A DNA stretch of 64,000 nucleotides, from contig NZ_JARGCS010000008.1 in NCBI RefSeq assembly GCF_029193575.1, positions 1 through 64,000 on the forward strand, in the 5' to 3' direction. How positions within the stretch are numbered: position 1 is the first letter of the stretch; each line of letters opens with the position of its first letter. The notes under the pieces are model-generated. The model worked only from the letters and a program-made list of their open reading frames with translations, searched no databases and was not told where the DNA came from. The DNA comes from Pseudomonas entomophila. GTDB lineage: Bacteria > Pseudomonadota > Gammaproteobacteria > Pseudomonadales > Pseudomonadaceae. This document shows, one piece after another, positions 54,831 through 61,821 of the stretch. Position numbers and translations under genes: made by a program.

Positions 54831-55079
54831 TCAGAACAGCTTGCGGTCGCCATCCAACTGCTGGTCGACCAGCCACCGGCCATGGGCCAATGCGGCATGC
54901 TGGGCATTTTCCAGGTCAGAGAAGAACGCCATCCGAACCGGCAACGACAGGCGTCGGCTGGTGTGTGCCTCGGGGTCGGTGATCAGGCAACCGGCGGCAA
55001 AGGGCAGGGGAGAGCCCGGGTGGGGCATCACGCTGGCGGTGATGATGTGGCGACGGTGTTCACAGTGAAGGGTTTGCAT
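54831..55079 (-). CDS. Small protein of unknown function (82 aa)
   Basis: Start MQTLHCEHRRHI has AAGGACG just upstream. The product contains LRRSLPVRM-like basic residues and FFSDLENAQHAALAHGRWLVDQQ near its end, with no membrane segment. It resembles small DUF proteins common in Pseudomonas, but I cannot name a family. It lies alone, downstream of gloA on the same strand. Confidence 0.62.
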   Translation of the reverse strand: MQTLHCEHRRHIITASVMPHPGSPLPFAAGCLITDPEAHTSRRLSLPVRMAFFSDLENAQHAALAHGRWLVDQQLDGDRKLF

Positions 55080-55176
55080 CGTCCTTACCTCGCTGTGGTG
55101 GCTTGGAAGCACTTACCTTCATATACCACAGCGAGGGGCCGGGAGTTCCCGGCCCGACAGGCGTGCCCGCGAGGGG

Positions 55177-55704
55177 TCAGCCGCGCAGCTCGGTCGGCTG
55201 GATGATCTCGACCCAGTAGCCATCCGGGTCCTTGATGAACGCCAGGCTCCTCATACGGCCGTCGGACAGGCGCTTCTGGAACGGTACCTGCAGCGCCTCG
55301 AAACGCTCGCAGGCGGCCACCACGTCCGGCACCGAGATGCAGATATGACCGAAGCCGCGCGGGTCGGTGTTGCCATCGTGGTAGACCGCGCCTTCCTGCG
55401 TTTCGGTGCCGTGGTTGTGGGTCAGTTCCAGCACGCCGGGGATCGACTTCATCCACTGGTTGCGCGCAGCGTCATCGGCTGGGATGTCGTTCTTGTCGAC
55501 CAGGGCGAGGAAATACAGGCTGAAGGCGGCTTCCGGGAAATCACGCTTCTCCACCAGGCTGAAGCCCAGCACACGGGTGTAGAAGTCCAGCGATTTCTCG
55601 ATGTCCTTGACCCGCAGCATGGTGTGGTTGAAGACGAAGTTGGCCGTGGCGGCCTCCGGCTGTGCGGTGACACCGGGAAGGGTTTGCAGATCGTGCAGGC
55701 TCAT
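55177..55704 (-). CDS. gloA: Lactoylglutathione lyase (glyoxalase I, 175 aa)
   Basis: Converts the hemithioacetal of methylglyoxal and glutathione to S-lactoylglutathione. The metal ligands are visible: His in FNHTMLRVKD near 27, Glu in GVLELTHNHG near 93, His in GFGHICISV near 119, and Glu in YWVEIIQPTE near 165. The extended N-terminus and internal NQWMKSIPG segment match the longer Zn-type GloA of pseudomonads and eukaryotes. It appears monocistronic. Confidence 0.93.
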   Translation of the reverse strand: MSLHDLQTLPGVTAQPEAATANFVFNHTMLRVKDIEKSLDFYTRVLGFSLVEKRDFPEAAFSLYFLALVDKNDIPADDAARNQWMKSIPGVLELTHNHGTETQEGAVYHDGNTDPRGFGHICISVPDVVAACERFEALQVPFQKRLSDGRMRSLAFIKDPDGYWVEIIQPTELRG

Positions 55705-55793
55705 GGGAACTCCTGAGACAAGGCCGGGCCAGACGGCGCCGACGGTGAAGACAGGTGGGCCATGATACGGCAGTGAAGCGATTGCGCAAATGA

Positions 55794-55821
55794 AAGCGCC
55801 CTGCTCGAAGGCAGGGCGCTT
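55794..55821 (-). terminator. Terminator after the MvaT-family gene
   Basis: Perfect stem AAGCGCCCTGC/GCAGGGCGCTT around a six-base CTTCGA loop, followed on the minus strand by TCATTTG. It lies between the mvaT-family gene and gloA. Confidence 0.7.
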
Positions 55822-55928
55822 GGAAGAGAGGCCCGCGTGTGCGGGCGCGTGATGGGGTCGCTAGTCCTTTAGCTGGTTCGATACTGCGCCTGGCGATGTG
55901 AAAAAACTGTGAAGTGTGTGTTCATATT

Positions 55929-56303
55929 TCATGAGCGTACCCAACTTTCCACGGTCGCTGCGCCGTATTGCTCTTTCCACCCCTTCAGGCCTCGGTGGTT
56001 GCCGCCCTTGGTCTCGATCAACTCGCCGGTGTGCGGGTTCTCGTAGACCTTCACCACCCGTGGCCGTCGCTGTTGCTTCGCCACGCCGGCAGGGCCCTTG
56101 CCTGCCTTGGCGGACTTCGGGTCGAGCAGGGCGACAATCTCGCGCAGGCCTTTGTCGTAGTGCTTCATCAGGTCGAGCAATTTGCGCTCGAACTCGATCT
56201 CGCGTTTAAGGCTGGCGTCCTTTTTCATTGCCTCCAGTTGCGCCAACTGTTCCTGAAGTGCTTTTTCGGCAGCACGAAACTCTGCAAGTCTGGACACTTT
56301 CAT
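55929..56303 (-). CDS. MvaT-family H-NS-like transcriptional regulator (124 aa)
   Basis: The N-terminal half is an oligomerizing coiled coil (LAEFRAAEKALQEQLAQLEA, then KKDASLKREIEFERKLLDLM). The C-terminal half is the AT-hook-like DNA-binding domain with VVKVYENPHTGELIETKGGNHRGLKGWKEQYG. Such proteins silence AT-rich and horizontally acquired DNA and act as dimers and oligomers. Pseudomonads carry several paralogues (MvaT, MvaU, Tur proteins); I cannot say which one this is. The upstream region is AT-rich, as expected for autoregulation. Confidence 0.92.
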   Translation of the reverse strand: MKVSRLAEFRAAEKALQEQLAQLEAMKKDASLKREIEFERKLLDLMKHYDKGLREIVALLDPKSAKAGKGPAGVAKQQRRPRVVKVYENPHTGELIETKGGNHRGLKGWKEQYGAATVESWVRS

Positions 56304-56707
56304 CACTCCTGTAAGTCAGCCGTGGCAAGACGTGACGAACATACAAGAACAATAAACGCCGGCCACGCGGGTGGGTGAAGCTGTTCGCTGAACTGAGTGT
56401 AGTCATCACTGGCTACTGGGTAAACTACAAACTTTTTATAAGTAAACCGGGAACTTTTCACAGCCCACGGGCTTATTTCGGTGGTACTAGCGGGCGTTGC
56501 AGCGCCGTTTGCGGGCCTGCTCGAATGCTGCATGGCAGAGCGCGTGGGGCGCACTTGAGTACGGTGAGCGGGTTGTTTCAAGTTCGAGTGTGGTACTGGG
56601 CCGCACATGCCGTTATCGCAGTAATTACCCGCATTAGGCGAGCGAGCGTTACTGCTGCTGGATGTTCTGGGTTTGTAAGGGCCCTCTCGCGAACGGCGCT
56701 GTACCTG

Positions 56708-56736
56708 TAGGCGCGCGCTTGCCCCGCGATAGGGCC
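56708..56736. repeat. REP-type element, single
   Basis: GCGCGCGCTTGCCCCGCGATAGGG matches the right half of the REP consensus. Confidence 0.6.
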
Positions 56737-56743
56737 CTGAATG

Positions 56744-56773
56744 AAAAAGCCCGGCCTAAGAGGGGGCCGGGCT
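56744..56773 (-). terminator. Rho-independent terminator of the 109-residue gene
   Basis: On the minus strand AGCCCGGCC pairs with GGCCGGGCT and is followed by TTTTTCATT, about 18 bases after the stop. Confidence 0.85.
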
Positions 56774-56790
56774 CGAAGCGGTGGTGCGAC

Positions 56791-57120
56791 TCAGTTCAGC
56801 GGGTCGATCACCTTGACGACCTGCTGCTCACGGGCGGCAGGCCATTCTTGTTGCAGGGTCTGCAGCACACGACCGACGAACTGGGTGTCGGCGGCGGCCT
56901 TCTTGCCGACGTAGCCCTGGCCACGGCGGTAGACCTTGAAGCGGGCGCGCATGCTCGGCATGTGCGATTCGAATTCATCTTCGACCGTGTTCGGCGGCAG
57001 GCGGTCGAGGCGCACCTCGCCGGTCTGGCTGATCCACAGCAGGTGGTCGTCGAGGCTGTCCTTGCGTGCGGCGAACAGCTGGGCCAATTGATCGATCGTC
57101 GGATTGTTGTTCAAGTTCAT
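56791..57120 (-). CDS. Conserved-type protein of unknown function (109 aa)
   Basis: Soluble protein beginning MNLNNNPTIDQLAQLFAARK, with HLLWISQTGEVRLDRLP in the middle and FVGRVLQTLQQEWPAAREQ near the end; no signal peptide. The second of two adjacent ATGs was preferred because GGGGG is then seven bases away. A clear terminator follows, which supports a real gene. Function unknown. Confidence 0.68.
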   Translation of the reverse strand: MNLNNNPTIDQLAQLFAARKDSLDDHLLWISQTGEVRLDRLPPNTVEDEFESHMPSMRARFKVYRRGQGYVGKKAAADTQFVGRVLQTLQQEWPAAREQQVVKVIDPLN

Positions 57121-57385
57121 CATAAAGCCCCCATTACCCATTCGTTGGTGATTTTCACAGTTGGCGCCACACCTATGTAGCGCTCTACCTTGGCTGCTAC
57201 AGCAGCATCGCAACAGGGGCTTTCTCACGCTGCCTTTTGGACAGTTTCCCTCTCCATGGACGGCCCGCGTTACCGCGCAGGCCGTCTGGAACACCCTTGC
57301 CACCGCTCCCGATCAGGGAGACGGCCTCATCATGCCCAAGGCCGAGGAAGGGCGTCAATGGGTTTGTAGTGAAAATTTTTGGTCA

Positions 57386-58540
57386 CTACATATTGTCGGA
57401 CAATCCAGCATCCAGGCTCGACAGGATGCGGTAGGCCGCGCGTACGCGCTCATCGTTCGGGTAGTTGCGGTTGGCCAGGAGGACGATGCCCAGGCCCTTG
57501 GCCGGGACGAACGCGACGTAGGCGCCGAAGCCGTTGGTGGCACCGGTCTTGTTGTACCAGTAGCCCGGTGCGGCCGGCTGGGCCGGGTCCAGCCGGCGGG
57601 TGGCCTGGGGCTCGCGGATCATCTGCGCGCCGTTGCCTTGCACCAGGGTGTCAAGCGCCGCCGGGTAAGGGTAACGCTCCCAGCCCAGACCCTGGGTCAT
57701 CGCTCCCACCCTGAAGTAGCCGCCCTGGGTGATGGCGATGGCCTTGGCCGGGGCGGCGGGCAGCGTCTCGGGGGCCAGTTGCAGGCGCACGTAGCGCAGC
57801 AAGTCGCTGGCGCTGGTCTTGATGCCGTAGGCCGCGTCGGCGAACGGACCGGGGTTGACCCGCACCGGCTGGTCCTTGGCGTCGTAGCCCTGGGCATAGA
57901 GACCGCGGGCCTCGGCGGGAACCTCCAGGTAGGTGTGGGCCAGGCCCAGTTGTGGCAGCAGCCGTTGCTTCATCAGCTGGCTGAACGGTTGCTGCTGGGC
58001 GCGCGCCGCCAGCTCGCCGAACAGGCCCAGGCTTGGATTGGAGTAGCAGCGTTGGGCACCGCGCTCGCTGCGTTGCTGCCATTGTCGGAGGAAGGCCAGG
58101 GCCTGGGCGTCATCCTTGACCGTGTCGGGGAATTGCAGCGGCAGGCAGTCGGCGCTGTAGGCGCCCAGTTCGAGCACGCTGGCGGCGCCCAGGGGGCTGC
58201 CGGCGAGGGCTGGCTGATAGCGGCTGGCGGGGGCGTTCAGGTCGAGCTTGCCTTCGGCGCTGGCCAGGGCCACCAGGGTGGCGGTGTAGGTCTTGCTCAC
58301 CGAGCCGACCTCGAACAGGGTGTCGCGGGTGACCGGTCGCTGTGCGGCCTTGTCGGCCAGGCCGTAGTTGAAGTAATGCTCCTGACCGTTGGCGAAGACG
58401 GCCACGGCCATGCCGGCGATGTGCTGGTCGCGCATCAAGGGCTGGATGACGGCGTCGACCTGGGTTTGCAGGGCGTCGGCATGGGCCTGGGTGGCGGCCA
58501 GGGTGAGGGCCAGGAGCAGGGGGCGGAGGGGGAGGTGCAT
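57386..58540 (-). CDS. ampC: Class C (AmpC-type) beta-lactamase (384 aa)
   Basis: Signal peptide at residues 1-21 (LLLALTLAATQAHA). The three class C motifs are intact: S80-V-S-K83, Y166-S-N168 and K331-T-G333. ELGAYSADCLPLQFPD and GFGAYVAFVPAKGLGIVLLANRNYPN also match chromosomal AmpC enzymes of pseudomonads. It hydrolyses cephalosporins and penicillins in the periplasm. No adjacent ampR gene is present, so it may be constitutive or controlled from a distance. A serine esterase or peptidase role is less likely given the intact motifs. Confidence 0.9.
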   Translation of the reverse strand: MHLPLRPLLLALTLAATQAHADALQTQVDAVIQPLMRDQHIAGMAVAVFANGQEHYFNYGLADKAAQRPVTRDTLFEVGSVSKTYTATLVALASAEGKLDLNAPASRYQPALAGSPLGAASVLELGAYSADCLPLQFPDTVKDDAQALAFLRQWQQRSERGAQRCYSNPSLGLFGELAARAQQQPFSQLMKQRLLPQLGLAHTYLEVPAEARGLYAQGYDAKDQPVRVNPGPFADAAYGIKTSASDLLRYVRLQLAPETLPAAPAKAIAITQGGYFRVGAMTQGLGWERYPYPAALDTLVQGNGAQMIREPQATRRLDPAQPAAPGYWYNKTGATNGFGAYVAFVPAKGLGIVLLANRNYPNDERVRAAYRILSSLDAGLSDNM

Positions 58541-58564
58541 GGATCTAGTCCTTTTGCGTATGGG

Positions 58565-58590
58565 CGGGCCCTATCGCGGGGCAGCCAGCG
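58565..58590. repeat. REP-type element, partial
   Basis: GGCCCTATCGCGGGGCAGCC is the left part of a REP unit upstream of ampC. Confidence 0.55.
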
Positions 58591-58696
58591 ACGGTCGCGT
58601 GTCCGTTCAGCGACATTGCCAGGGGTTCCGGCGTTAGCAGGCAACGGGGCAAGACCTTATCGTCTGGCCTTGCACTCTGACAACACGGAATTGGCC

Positions 58697-59689
58697 ATGA
58701 AGTACTTGCGCATGCTCTTCGACAAATTCACCCTCGCCCTGCTCACGGTGGTGCTGATCGCCACCGTGCTGCCGTGCTCGGGCCAGGGCGCGGTGTTGTT
58801 CGGCTGGCTCACCAACCTGGCCATCGGCCTGTTGTTCTTCCTGCACGGTGCCAAGCTGTCGCGCGAGGCGATCGTCGCCGGCGCCGGGCACTGGCGCCTG
58901 CACCTGCTGGTGTTTTCCTGCACGTTCATTCTCTTCCCGCTGTTGGGCATGGCCTTCAAGCCACTGTTCGTGCCGCTGGTGGGCAACGAGCTGTACCTGG
59001 GGCTGTTGTACCTGTGTGCCCTGCCCGCCACGGTGCAGTCGGCCATCGCCTTCACCTCGCTGGCGCGCGGCAACGTGCCGGCGGCGATCTGCAGCGCGGC
59101 GGCGTCGAGCCTGTTGGGCATCTTCCTTACCCCGCTGTTGGTGATGCTGCTGCTCGGGGCCTCGGGCGACACCGGTTCGGGGCTGGACGCGGTGTTGAAG
59201 ATCACCCTGCAATTGCTGGTGCCGTTCGTGGCGGGGCAGATCGCGCGGCGTTGGATCGGTGCGTGGGTCAAGCGCAATGCCGGCTGGCTGAAGAAGGTCG
59301 ACCAGAGTTCGATCCTGCTGGTGGTCTACACCGCGTTCAGCGATGCGGTGGTCACCGGCTTGTGGCACACCGTGTCGCCGCAACACCTGGCCGGGCTGTT
59401 CGTCGCCTGCGGTGTGCTGCTGGCGGTGGTGTTGGTGGGCACCAGCTTGCTTGGGCGAGTGCTGGGCTTCAGCCTTGAAGACCGCATCACCATCCTGTTT
59501 GCGGGCTCGAAGAAAAGCCTGGCGACCGGCGTGCCGATGGCCCAGGTGCTGTTCGTCGGCAGTGGCATCGGCGCGATGATCCTGCCGCTGATGCTGTTCC
59601 ATCAGATCCAACTGATGGTCTGCGCGGTGCTGGCCCAGCGTTACGCGACGCGGGTGGAGGCAGGCGAGCAGGCGAACGCCGCGTCCTGA
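58697..59689 (+). CDS. Bile-acid:sodium symporter (BASS) family transporter, YfeH-like (330 aa)
   Basis: About ten membrane segments are visible, beginning KFTLALLTVVLIATVLPC. Family landmarks include FLHGAKLSREAIVAG near 50, LCALPATVQSAIAFTSLARGN near 107 and GSKKSLATGVPMAQVLF near 280, which match the sodium-coupled BASS/YfeH group. Substrates of bacterial members include organic anions and possibly pantoate or keto acids; none can be inferred here. The start is at MKYLRMLF, after the in-frame stretch that runs opposite ampC. Confidence 0.87.
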   Translation: MKYLRMLFDKFTLALLTVVLIATVLPCSGQGAVLFGWLTNLAIGLLFFLHGAKLSREAIVAGAGHWRLHLLVFSCTFILFPLLGMAFKPLFVPLVGNELYLGLLYLCALPATVQSAIAFTSLARGNVPAAICSAAASSLLGIFLTPLLVMLLLGASGDTGSGLDAVLKITLQLLVPFVAGQIARRWIGAWVKRNAGWLKKVDQSSILLVVYTAFSDAVVTGLWHTVSPQHLAGLFVACGVLLAVVLVGTSLLGRVLGFSLEDRITILFAGSKKSLATGVPMAQVLFVGSGIGAMILPLMLFHQIQLMVCAVLAQRYATRVEAGEQANAAS

Positions 59690-59692
59690 GCC

Positions 59693-59967
59693 TCAGTGCG
59701 ACGACACGTATTCGGCGTCGGCGAACGCCGGCGGCAGGGCGAAACTGTCGCGCATGCGCTGGGCCTGCCGCGGGCCTCAGGCTGAACAGGCGCTTGGTGC
59801 AGGCGGGTGGACTTGACGTACTGCCCTTGCCGGGCGAGCGCGGCCCGCAGCGCGCCGCCCTGGGCGCCGGTGAACACCCGCAAACACACCTCGCGCACCC
59901 GTGCCGCCCCGAGGATCCCTGCCTCCAGCGGCGGGTTCAGCGCCTCCAGCAAACGCCTCTTCATCAC
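59693..59967 (-). pseudogene. Remnant of an AraC-family regulator gene
   Basis: From the start side, MKRRLLEALNPPLEAGILGA and REVCLRVFTGAQGGALRAAL match the N-terminal (AraC_N-type) domain of YqhC-like regulators. After about 60 residues the match ends near 59790. It resumes in another frame as RMRDSFALPPAFADAEYVSS and a stop at 59693, which looks like the C-terminal tail. The helix-turn-helix region is missing, consistent with internal deletion. It is divergent from a broken SDR gene, the usual arrangement of the intact pair. Confidence 0.6.
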
Positions 59968-60290
59968 CGGCGTCAGCAGCGGTTTCGGCCGCGCCCTGGC
60001 GCATCAGGCGCTCCTGGCCGGCCACCGCATGGTGGGTACGGTTCGCAGTGAGCAGGCCCTGCGCGACTTCGAGCAACGTGCTGGTCAACAACGCCGGCTA
60101 CGGCCATGAAGGCATTCTCGAGGCGTCATCGCTGGCCGAGTTGCGCCGGCAGTTCGAGGCCAACGGGTACGACCGGTGGCATTGACCAAGGCGGTGCTGC
60201 CGTTCATGCGCCAGCGACGCCGTGGGCATATCCTCAACATCACCTTGATGGCATCCGACTGGGCGGGGCGTGCGATGGCGCGTAGCGAGG
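59945..60290 (+). pseudogene. Remnant of a short-chain dehydrogenase gene
   Basis: Three fragments of one SDR follow in order but in different frames: SKRLFITGVSSGFGRALAHQ with AGHRMVGTVRSEQALRDFE (59948-60075), VLVNNAGYGHEGILEASSLA (60078-60175), and LTKAVLPFMRQRRRGHILNI with SDWAGRAMARS (60180-60290). The pieces skip the residues expected between them. The catalytic YxxxK region and the C-terminal half are absent. The protein cannot be active. Confidence 0.72.
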
Positions 60291-60297
60291 GATCCAT

Positions 60298-60320
60298 AGC
60301 GCCTGCCCTATCGCGGGACA
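60298..60320. repeat. REP-type element, partial
   Basis: GCCCTATCGCGGGACAGGC is a diverged REP copy at the end of the SDR remnant, just before the efflux operon terminator. Confidence 0.5.
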
Positions 60321-60328
60321 GGCACCAC

Positions 60329-60362
60329 AAAAAAAGCCCCGCAAGCACAAGGCCGGCGGGGC
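60329..60362 (-). terminator. Terminator of the mexF-oprN operon
   Basis: On the minus strand GCCCCGC and GCGGGGC pair around a 13-base loop and are followed by seven T residues, 44 bases after the oprN stop. Confidence 0.87.
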
Positions 60363-60405
60363 AAGGTGGTTGGGGGAGGATCCAACCGAAGGAGTAGCCG
60401 TCGAA

Positions 60406-61821
60406 TCAGCGTGCGCTGGCCAGGGTCTGCGGCTGCCAGCCGCCACCAAGGGCCTTGTAGATCGAGACGATGCCGCGGTACAGCTCGACCTCGCCCTGGG
60501 CCTGGGCATCTTCGGCGCTCAGGCGTTCACGCTCGGCATCGAGCAGCACCAGGTAATCCACCGTGCCTTCGCGGTAGCGCACCGAGGCCAGGTCGGCCGC
60601 CTTGCGGCTGGCATCGCTCTGGCGCATCAGCGCGAGCAGGCGTTGCTGGCGCTTGCCGTAGTCGCTGAAGGCGTTGGCCGATTCTTCCAGGGCCAGCAGC
60701 ACCTGCTGCTCATAGTTGGCCAGCGCGCCGTCGGCATCGGCCTTGGCGCCGCGCAGGCGGGCGCGCACGCTGCCCAGGTCGAAGGCCGCCCAGGTGATGC
60801 TGGGGCCCAGCGCCCAGGCATTGGCCGCCGACGAGCCGATCTGCGAACCCCGCCCGGCGGTGAAGCCGAGGAAGCCGCTGAGGCTCACCCGCGGGAACAG
60901 GTCGGCGGTGGCCACGCCGACGTTGGCGGTGGCCGCGGCCAGCTGGCGTTCGGCGCTGCGGATGTCTGGGCGGCGGCGCAGCAGCTCGCCGGGGTCACCC
61001 ACCGGCAAGGCCTTGGCGATGGCCGGCAGTTGCTTGGGCGAAAGGTCGACGCTGAGGGTGTCCGGGCGTTCGCCGAGCAGGGTGGCGATGCGGTTGCGCG
61101 CGCGTACCTGTTCAGCTTGCAGTTGCGGCACCGTGGCCTCGACTGCCGCCAGGCGGGCATCGGCACGCACCACGTCGAGCTCGTTGCCAACGCCAGTGTC
61201 GCGCAGGGTCACGGTGATGCTGCGCGAGTCCTGCTGGGTCTTGAGGTTGGCCAGGGCGATCTTCTCGCGCAACTGGGCGCCGCGCAGTTGACCGTAGGCG
61301 TCCACCAGTTCGGCGATCAGGCTGACCTGCAACTGTTGCAGGTCGGCTTCGGCGGCGTCTTCCTGGGCCTTGCTGGCCTCGATCTGACGCTGGATGCGGC
61401 CGAACAGGTCGAGTTCCCAGGCCATGTCCAACCCCAGGTCGTAGCGTTCGCTGTTGACTCGGCTGTCGGTCTGGCCAGGGACCTGGCCCTTGCCGATATC
61501 GCTGCTGGCGCGGCTGGTGACCACCGGCAGGTTGTCGTTGGAGGCGTCCTCGCGGATCGCCCGCGCCGCTTTCAGGCGGGCGAAGGCCACCCGCAGGTCA
61601 CGGTTGCCCTGCAGGGAGGCCTGCACCAGCTGGTTCAGCACCGGGTCGTCGAACTGCTTCCACCAGGCGCTTTCAAAACGGCTGCGGTCCAGGGCCTTGA
61701 CCGGCGCTTCGTTGTCCAAGCGCGCCGGTTGGGTGTCCGGCGTCTGGTAGTCCGGGCCCACCGCACAGGCCGCCAGGGCCAGTGCCAGCAGGCTCGGGGT
61801 CAGGGGTTTGAGCAGGTTCAT
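60406..61821 (-). CDS. oprN: Outer-membrane efflux lipoprotein, OprN-like (471 aa)
   Basis: RND-type outer-membrane channel of the NodT/OprM family: lipoprotein signal with the acylated Cys at residue 19 (LALAAC), then two repeats of the efflux-protein fold (WWKQFDDPVLNQLVQ near 54, ELDLFGRIQRQIEASKAQED near 140, RRRPDIRSAERQLAAATANVG near 290). The length and gene order fit OprN of the MexEF-OprN system. It overlaps the mexF stop by four bases (ATGA), so the two are translationally coupled. Confidence 0.88.
   Translation of the reverse strand: MNLLKPLTPSLLALALAACAVGPDYQTPDTQPARLDNEAPVKALDRSRFESAWWKQFDDPVLNQLVQASLQGNRDLRVAFARLKAARAIREDASNDNLPVVTSRASSDIGKGQVPGQTDSRVNSERYDLGLDMAWELDLFGRIQRQIEASKAQEDAAEADLQQLQVSLIAELVDAYGQLRGAQLREKIALANLKTQQDSRSITVTLRDTGVGNELDVVRADARLAAVEATVPQLQAEQVRARNRIATLLGERPDTLSVDLSPKQLPAIAKALPVGDPGELLRRRPDIRSAERQLAAATANVGVATADLFPRVSLSGFLGFTAGRGSQIGSSAANAWALGPSITWAAFDLGSVRARLRGAKADADGALANYEQQVLLALEESANAFSDYGKRQQRLLALMRQSDASRKAADLASVRYREGTVDYLVLLDAERERLSAEDAQAQGEVELYRGIVSIYKALGGGWQPQTLASAR

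Larger units (their letters stand above)
56304..56790. other. Intergenic region: MvaT-family promoter, REP element and terminator
   Basis: The part next to the regulator is unusually AT-rich (for example TAAACTACAAACTTTTTATA near 56420) and probably holds its promoter. Further on are a single REP copy (56708-56736) and a terminator (56744-56773). Short open frames here lack ribosome sites and family resemblance. Confidence 0.5.

Noticed and set aside
55138..55157. GC-rich palindrome GGGCCGGGAGTTCCCGGCCC after gloA as a terminator
   Set aside because: The stem is good but no T run follows on either strand, so termination is not supported; it may only be a stable 3' end.
56303..56608. A minus-strand open frame of about 100 codons upstream of the MvaT-family gene
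   Set aside because: No ribosome site, no recognisable motif, and it occupies the AT-rich promoter region of the regulator.
57386..58540. Esterase or D-aminopeptidase instead of beta-lactamase
   Set aside because: The S-x-x-K, Y-S-N and K-T-G motifs and the AmpC-specific flanks are all present, so class C beta-lactamase is the better call.
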